Shown: one piece after another, positions 8,001-17,000 of the stretch
Layout: each line of letters opens with the position of its first letter
Numbering within the stretch: the stretch's first letter is position 1
Program-made: the position numbers and the translations under genes
Assembly (NCBI RefSeq): GCF_000003605.2
Contig: NW_003124898.1
Coordinates: forward strand, 466,438 to 491,187
Source: Saccoglossus kowalevskii
Lineage: Eukaryota; Hemichordata; Enteropneusta; Harrimaniidae
Direction of reading: 5' to 3'
Length of the DNA stretch: 24,750 bases
The notes under the pieces: model-generated
The model's database searches: none
The model's input: only the letters and a program-made list of their open reading frames with translations
Told to the model about the DNA's origin: nothing

Positions 8001-11000
8001 CTGGTTCCACTTTGTATGTTGTATTATATATGTCCATGTTTAGTGTTGTTCTCTTACTGCGATTTTTATGCTTGCCATTTAAAATTTTGTACAAAGTATG
8101 AAAACTATGAATGGTGGGTTTTAGTGAGGATATATTGCATTGATAATTGACCATATTAATCATATCTGTACCTTTGACAGAGTTTTTTTTCAGTATATTT
8201 TTGATATTTCTTCATTTTTTAGAAAAATATTTCCAAGGCATATTTATTCACAATATTTGTACTGCATGCTGGTGTTATATAGCTGTCCTTGAATTTAAAT
8301 AACATCTTACTGACTATTAATTACTACTTTCCAGGTTGTCGGTGTACTCAGTCAAGATGGCATCATGAGATTCGTCAATGTGAATACCTGTAAGCTACTG
8401 TTTGACATCGGTACACTAGATGATAGGATACATCACGTAACTGTGAGCTCACATGGTAGATTTATCGTAGCCGTCACTGAGAGTGGAAAAACGAATATAT
8501 ACAGTGCACAAGCCCTGACTGCTGAACTGAATAAGGTAATTAATAAATGGCATTTAAAGTCCTTCATCAATTCATCTGGCCACATATGCATTGTTCAAAT
8601 TTCCCAAGATTTCTTGAATCGCATATATTGCATAATATTATTTTGATTTCTTCTTATAGTTTTTTAATCCGGTCATCGCCCTGTTCTCCCCAGAGAAATA
8701 GCAAAGAGTATCAGCTAATTTGCATAACAATGTGCTATGTTAATCACCTCTATTTTATTCATTGTTATGCTGTTATTTTTTGTTTATTCAAAATTAAATA
8801 GTTGGGAATCCTTAATGCCCAGGGGAGAACACTGAATCAAATTTGTCCACTTTGACTAAATTGGTGGATATTACAAAAAATTGCATAAATTTGCCTTGCC
8901 CATATTTTTAAAACCACCCACTTTTGCAAAATCACGTCCAAATTATAACTCAATGTTCAATTAACAGTTGACCAAACTTTATGTTTTTTTTGTACGTTGT
9001 TTTAACTTCTTGTCTCATTTCAGCCTCCCCCACCATTGGTGAAAGCCATGTCCTGTAAAGATAAGTCAGCGGATTTGTCAAGATCCCGAATGTTGCGATC
9101 AGTCACACCTAAAGATACTGTAACTGTGACAACAAAAGACAAAAAAAAAACACGAATGATTGAACCGGGCATGAAAGTCAGAACCCCAACATTTGAAGAT
9201 GAGGTGATAAATTTATTTATTATTCATTCTCAATATTAACTACTATAGTCAAGAGACCCAACATTAGGACACTAGTTTAACTGTAGTAGATTTGTAGGGA
9301 TTTTCAAATCAAAATCAAATTGTTTACTGTAAAATACTTTATTTTAGCTGAAATTAATTTTCGCTGAAAAGACATTTTGGGTGTTTTGTACGGAATTTAT
9401 TTTCACTGATTTTTGACGAGTTGAATGTAAACTATAGAAATAAACGTATATTCACTGGATTTTATTTTCATTGAATCATTCCTTCAGCGAAAATAAAGTA
9501 TTTTACAGTATGACATGATCTTACGTGGGAGACTTGTACATCATTATTGCTTAACTCTCTACAGACTTGCGAGTTGCCTGAAGGTCTCAATATGGATAGA
9601 CTTATATCAATACTGAAAGGTTACGGTGAATACCCATCCAAATATAGGTAATGGATTCCTTTTATACTTGACTTATTTATTTTCATTATAATTCTTACAT
9701 ACAATGTGCAGTATATAACTTTAATGTATTTATCTACATCTGCATCATTAGATCTTGTTCTGACCAATAGTATCACAGGACACAGATCAAACTCATTTGG
9801 AAAGCATTGAAACAGAAATAAATGTTGTTACCATCCTTTTTCTCTGCAGGTTATTGGAAAACTGATAGAGTAGTGACAATCAAGTAACCATTAAGACCTA
9901 TAAGAAATCAATTAGAGGTCATTGTAAAATAATTGTTGAACACTTTTGTTCTTGTAGGATGTTTATTTGGAGATCTCTGTTAAGGCTTCCTGAAAACCAT
10001 GCAGCATACAGTAGTCTCACTGATAAAGGTACTCACATAGCCTGGGCAAACGTACATGAACAGTATCCAATTAAGAGTAGAAAACTGCTGCGCGTACTTC
10101 AACGGTATGTATTCAGTCTTATTGATAAAGGTATTCACATAATATGCAGGAACACTATCCTAATACAGCAAGCACCAAAATAAGCTGATTATGAAAGCCG
10201 CTATCTGCCTGTCAATAACCCTTGCAACATTATATTATTCATAGGGACATTGATAGCAGTGTTTGTTTTAACTTCGACACTTTCAATTCGATAAGTTTGT
10301 GCTCCTGCATACAACCATTTTCAAATGGGATTTATGGAATCTGGATTCAAAATGAAGTCATATTTTGAGCGATAATGATAGTGAATTATTGAATCCTACA
10401 AGGGTGCTACATACAAACTCAGTGAATTATAGTACAGTTTTTGAGCTACCCCATCAAATATGGTGGGACTTGTGGATGAGTATTGCCAATTTCAAACTGA
10501 AATCAAAATCATAACAAAATTATGAAATCATAATATTATATTCCTCTATTAGAAGCACACCTGATAGAATTACATACATAATACAATACATAAAGAAGAT
10601 CTAAAGCATGATTGGATTTTATTAATAATAAATGTTTGTGTTTTAATTACAGGACTCTTTCTGGTCTTGCTCACTGGTCGGCCATCTTTGGCGAGACGGA
10701 TTATCTCCCCCTGTTGGGTTTTCCTTTTATCAAGCTATTTCAAAATAATCAGCTTGTCTGCTTTGAAGTTATTGCTACTATACTGTGTAAGTGTACTGCC
10801 ACTAACATTCAAATGTGTCTCATGTAATTATGTAGCCTCAAATTGTTTTAAATACGTTATGGCAAACTAAAAACTATTTATCTATCTAAAATTGATTCCT
10901 GATTTCCCGTAGTGTTAAACCCTAGTTTGGCAGCCATTTTGAATTGGAAATTGATCAAAATATGTGCAGTTGAGGTTCATAATACATAAACTGCTTAGTG

Positions 11001-14000
11001 TTAATTGATGTACAGCTTATTTCTATTTATTAATATATGTTTTGTGTTTTATTGTAGTAAATTGGTGTCAACATTGGTTTGAATTTTTCCCAAATCCACC
11101 GATTAATGTCCTATCAATGGTAGAGAATGTACTTGCATATCATGATAAAGAATTGTTACAGCATTTTATTCGATATAATGTCACCACACAGGTAGGTAAA
11201 TCACATTGAGAGTATGCATGCATATAAGAATTTATAGAGATATATTCTTATGAGTTAGGCTGTGTATAATTATTCTTTGAATCATGTTTCAATTCTTTGG
11301 ACCATGTTTCAATTCTTTGGACCATGTTTTAATTCTTTGGACCATGTTTCAGTGGTTTGGACCATGTTTCAGTGGTTTGGACAATGTTTCAATTCTTTGG
11401 ACCATGTTTCAGTGGTTTGGACCATGTTTCAGTGGTTTGGACCATGTTTCAATTCTTTGGACCATGTTTCAATTCTTTGGACCATGTTTCAATTCTTTGG
11501 ACCATGTTTCAGTGTTTTAGCCCATGTTTTAATTCTTTGGACCATGTTTCAATTCTTTGGACCATGTTTCAGTGTTTTAGCCCATGTTTTAATTCTTTGG
11601 ACCATGTTTCAATTCTTTGGACCATGTTTCAGTGGTTTGGACCATGTTTCAGTGGTTTGGACCATGTTTCAGTGGTTTGGACCATGTTTCAATTCTTTGG
11701 ACCATGTTTNNNNNNNNNNNNNNNNNNNNNNNNNNNNNNNNNNNNNNNNNNNNNNNNNNNNNNNNNNNNNNNNNNNNNNNNNNNNNNNNNNNNNNNNNNN
11801 NNNNNNNNNNNNNNNNNNNNNNNNNNNNNNNNNNNNNNNNNNNNNNNNNNNNNNNNNNNNNNNNNNATGTTTTAATTCTTTGGACCATGTTTCAATTCTT
11901 TGGACCATGTTTCAGTGTTTTAGCCCATGTTTTAATTCTTTGGACCATGTTTCAATTCTTTGGACCATGTTTCAGTGGTTTGGACCATGTTTCAGTGGTT
12001 TGGACCATGTTTCAGTGGTTTGGACCATGTTTCAATTCTTTGGACCATGTTTCAGTGGTTTGGACAATGTTTCAATTCTTTGGACCATGTTTCAGTGGTT
12101 TGGACCATGTTTCAGTGGTTTGGACAATGTTTCAATTCTTTGGACCATGTTTCAGTGGTTTGGACCATGTTTCAGTGGTTTGGACCATGTTTCAATTCTT
12201 TGGACCATGTTTTAATTCTTTGGACCATGTTTCAATTCTTTGGACCATGTTTCAATTCTTTGGACCATGTTTCAATTCTTTGGACCATGTTTCAATTCTT
12301 TGGACCATGTTTCAGTGTTTTAGCCCATGTTTTAATTCTTTGGACCATGTTTCAGTGGTTTAGACCATGTTTCAATTCTTTGGACCATGTTTCAATTCTT
12401 TGGACCATGTTTCAATTCTTTGGACCATGTTTCAATTCTTTGGACCATGTTTCGGTGTTTTAGCCCATGTTTTAATTCTTTGGACCATGTTTCAATTCTT
12501 TGGACCATGTTTCAGTGTTTTAGCCCATGTTTTAATTCTTTGGACCATGTTTCAGTGGTTTGGACCATGTTTCAGTGGTTTGGACCATGTTTCAGTGGTT
12601 TGGACCATGTTTCAGTGGTTTGGACCATGTTTCAATTCTTTGGACCATGTTTCAGTGGTTTGGACAATGTTTCAATTCTTTGGACCATGTTTCAGTGGTT
12701 TGGACCATGTTTCAGTGGTTTGGACAATGTTTCAATTCTTTGGACCATGTTTCAGTGGTTTGGACCATGTTTCAGTGGTTTGGACAATGTTTTAATTCTT
12801 TGGACCATGTTTCAGTGGTTTGGACCATGTTTCAGTGGTTTGGACCATGTTTCAGTGGTTTGGACCATGTTTCAGTGCTTTGGACCATGTTTCAGTGGTT
12901 TGGACAATGCTTCAATTCTTTGGACCATGTTTTAGATCACATAACATTCCATGTATTCACCAAGTCAATGAATGTTTTGTCATTTTGATATTATATCTAT
13001 AGTGAGGTTGAGTCGTGTGATTGGTGGTTGAATATCATGTGACTTGGGTTCATGTTGGTGTATGTACATAATATATTACAATCAAATACAAAATAGAGAC
13101 AGATTTTGTGCTCTGAAAATAAATTTATCATATCGTCACATTTCCTTATAGATTTATGCGTGGCCGTTGATGGAGACTCTGTTTTCTGAAGTTTTAACAA
13201 AAGATGAATGGTTAAAGCTATGGGACAATGTATTTTCAAATCATCCGTCCTTTTTCCTGATTACAATAGTTTCATACTGTATTTGTTCAAGACAACCATT
13301 ACTCCAGTGTATTGATAAAGAAGACTTTGAGGTAAGTTAATTATACCCTCCCCCCTCTCTCTCAGAATGCCCCTTTGTGTTGTTCATTATATCAGTGTTG
13401 GCGGATAAGTACTTGTGCAAACACAACAATGATGTTAGGCTCCACTGGTCACATGGTTTTGAGTGAAGAAGACCATGTTGGCAACTTTCAATGGATTAAA
13501 TTCACCTGTGAACCAGGGAAGAGCAGTTAAACTGTTACACATAGTGGATATACTTCATAAAAACATTGATTGGCTGGCCATCACTCTTTAGATCTGCTTC
13601 ATGATTTGTTTTTTTTCAAGCTGACAAGCTGATAATACTTGCATGTACATCATTTAATGTTATGAATTTAACTTGTACTAATATTGGAAGATTGCATGCA
13701 GTAATCCTAAACATTGACACAATGTCACATTGTCTTTGCATTCAAAAATATTACATTATAAAATAGACTTGTGCAATGAAAACCATTATACATTGTGATA
13801 TTATCCAGTGTTTACCCTTTAACCTTTCAAGCATTGTGGCCATGGTACTCGTCTCATAAGTTTGAGGCCAAGTTTTTCAGTGCTAGTTCATACTATAAAC
13901 TGTGACATTACCCTTCCAGAAAAGTTCCCCAATCTGATCTTTCATGATCAGTGTTCCCCCAGCAAAACTTCAAATTTGCATAACACTAGGATATGTTAAT

Positions 14001-17000
14001 GACAGTTATTGTATTAATTGTTTTGCAAATTTGGTGCAATTGTTCATCAACAATTTTACAGTTAGGAACCCCTACTCTATAATGCCCTGGGGAGAACCCT
14101 GTGGATTTATATCTACTGTATATCCAAGTTAAATAAGTTTTATAATTAAAATAGTATTTTCATTAATCTTAGTAGTTGTATGACATTCATTTTTTTTTTC
14201 AGTATTTCTTTCACCATCGTAACTCAGTAGATATTGGCGCTGTCATCAAAGAAGCGTATCATCTTCAAGACACTACACCAGACGATGTACACCCAGTGAG
14301 GATGTTGGACGATTTCAAACCGCTTACTAAAGGACAATATCCGGTGTTCAATAAATATCCTAAATTTATTGTGGATTACCAGGTAAGAATCAGTCAATGA
14401 TTTATGATGGTTCAGCATTGTATAAGGGAATAGGGGCATCCTTCGACTTATGTGTGAAACATTTACCAGGAATTCATGGACATTCTTTCATAGGATTGTG
14501 GTAGCATTTTTAGTTTATCAAATATTTACTGTCATCACAATGTGTCATGTTGAATGTTGGTTCTGTATGTAAAATACATTGTTTACATGAAATTCGAACA
14601 CCCACTGCATAACGACTAGGTCATCTTAATATTTAGTCTGCACGAAGACATGGAAAAATGTACCATGTAATCTCATAGGAAAACACCATATCCACTTTGA
14701 TAGGTTTGATTATGTCATGTTTGTCGATTATTCTTAAAAAATGTGTTAGTATATTGAATGCAAGTTTGATTCAAATATCAATATAAATGGTTAAGAAATA
14801 GGGTCTAGGAGATTAGAGGAACATATGTTATTAGAATTTTTATAAAATGGTCTGAATTGTGAGAATAATAATTAGATCTTGTGGATCTTGATTTGTGAAG
14901 TGATAGGGGAGTGATCACTCTTCTCAAATGGCATTTCTGAGAAACATGATTCACAATTATCGTATTGTCATATGGAAAGTTGTAAGTAATAGATGTGTTA
15001 TAACAAAAATGTGTAAATTTAACAGGCACAGGAACGTGAACGGATACGACAAGATGAAATGGAGTACTTGAGACAGCGACAGGCAGCGATGGAATTGAAG
15101 AAAGAGACAGAGAAGAGACAACAAGAGGAGACAGCGTGGTATCGTCAACAAGAACTGATCAAGGATGCAGAGGAAGAAAGGAGGAAGTTGCTGATGGAAG
15201 AGGAACAGAAGCTTGTGGATCAAAGAGTCAGGTCAGTTTTGCATGATGGGAAAGATTCATCTGTCCATTCATTTGTTGTGATTCTACCAAGAGGCTGTAA
15301 ATTTGAGCTTGATGAAATGCATAATTTTTTTTTTTTTTATGAAATGCATAATTTGAATTGGAAGCATCTGTGTAACAAGCTCTCAATCTGAGTTTTATGT
15401 CAATGAATGTAAAACAAAATGGTGGCGCCCCACTGCGCCATTTTGAAACACCAGTACACTTTTGTTTTGCATGGCCTAATAGTAGTGAGGCGATGCACAA
15501 TTATAAGAGTTTCAGCTGGTGGGGATGAAATTATATTAGTTTTGATGCTATCCTAGTTTTTATACAAATTACAAAGTTTTGGATGATTTGAGGTCAAAGC
15601 TGTAGGATGAATTGCCAGCACATTCCTTACAAATTATAGCTACCGGGTATGAAGCATTTATGGTCGTTTCCATGGTTACTCATTAAATATTTATCTTCAG
15701 ATTAAATGCAATGAAAAGAGAACTACGTATCAAAGAAATGCAACTGATAGACGCCGCTAGAAGGAAGTTCGTACATCACGAAAAACAACAGAGAGAGACA
15801 GAATTAAAAAGGCTTGATGAAGAGTTGGCTAGGAAGGTTATGCTTAGAGAACAAGAGACAAAGTCAGCAATGGAAGACGTGGATATTAAAAACATGGAAT
15901 TGTATGCACAGAAGAAAATGTTAGAACAGGTAACATCTTTTTTTTTATAACACTACAACCATCACTGAATACTGTTAGTTTTCTTATTAAGCTGGGCTTG
16001 AACATCAAAATCGACTTCTACCTCAAATGTGTGCCACCGACTGGATGGAGAGGCCAAATCAACTAACATTCACAAACATATATGTATTTTTGAAACAATT
16101 TTGATCAAATTTGAAGCCATTGGGCACTATCTGGTTCAAAACTTATTCAAATTAATTATTCAAAATCTTGGTATTCAAAGGTTTATGTCCACTTGTGACT
16201 GACATTGTGTTTGATATTGCCTAGTTATCTTTTCTTTATAATGCTATTATGATAGGATGATGGTCACATAGTCCAGATTTGAATCAAAATAAGTTTTCTC
16301 CCCTCCTTGTCTATTCAGGAGCTGGCTAGAATCCAGTCTGAAGCAGATTATCATAGAAGAGTTGACTATGATGCCAAAAGGAAACAGCATGAACTTGAAG
16401 AGAGAGCACAACAGAGAGTAATGGATCAGGAAAGAGAAACAGAACATGATCTCAGAAAGGTAAGATTCTACTTATGTAAAAGTAGCAAACCTGGATATTT
16501 GGTGCTAAACCCATGTCTACTTGTATGTCAGCCGGGGAATTGAGAAAGTTTGACTTGGCCAATTAATCAGGATAATAATATGCAGTTTTTTTGAACTTGG
16601 CTTATCAAGAATTTGGATGGTACATGTACCAGTGGTATATTAAAATGTTTATTATTTCATGAGAAACACTGGCAAGGAGTAAGACCTTAGTTCTAACATC
16701 TTTCCCAGACATTTTCCTGTACTGAAAATTGTGTTTAATGCTGACTCCCTACAGGGCGTCCAGAGAACCGTAGCTCAAGCTGAACAATTACACAGCGATG
16801 CACAAATGCGAAAGGAAACTGAAGTCAGAGGTCGACTGGATGATATTGAGAGAGAACTTAAATCAGTTGAGGTGAGCGGCCAGCCAATGCATGTTTATAA
16901 TGATTGAGATTTATTTTCAAAACTCAACTCCATACGAGTATGGATATGAAGAGGTTGTGTTTAAACTCAGGTTCAAATCAAATTGAAGATACATTATGTT

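Noticed and set aside
8671-8842. 8-bp target duplication for the first hAT-like MITE
   Set aside because: Flanks GGTCATCG and AATCAAAT do not match; copy 2 flanks do not match either.
11262-12215. Long plus-strand open frames (up to 317 codons) with a repeating SILWTMFQ-type peptide
   Set aside because: They are products of the 20-bp minisatellite, appear in all three plus frames, include the N gap, and lie in an intron between conserved exons.
11268-12935. CRISPR-like array
   Set aside because: Units are contiguous 20-mers with no unique spacers, in an animal intron.
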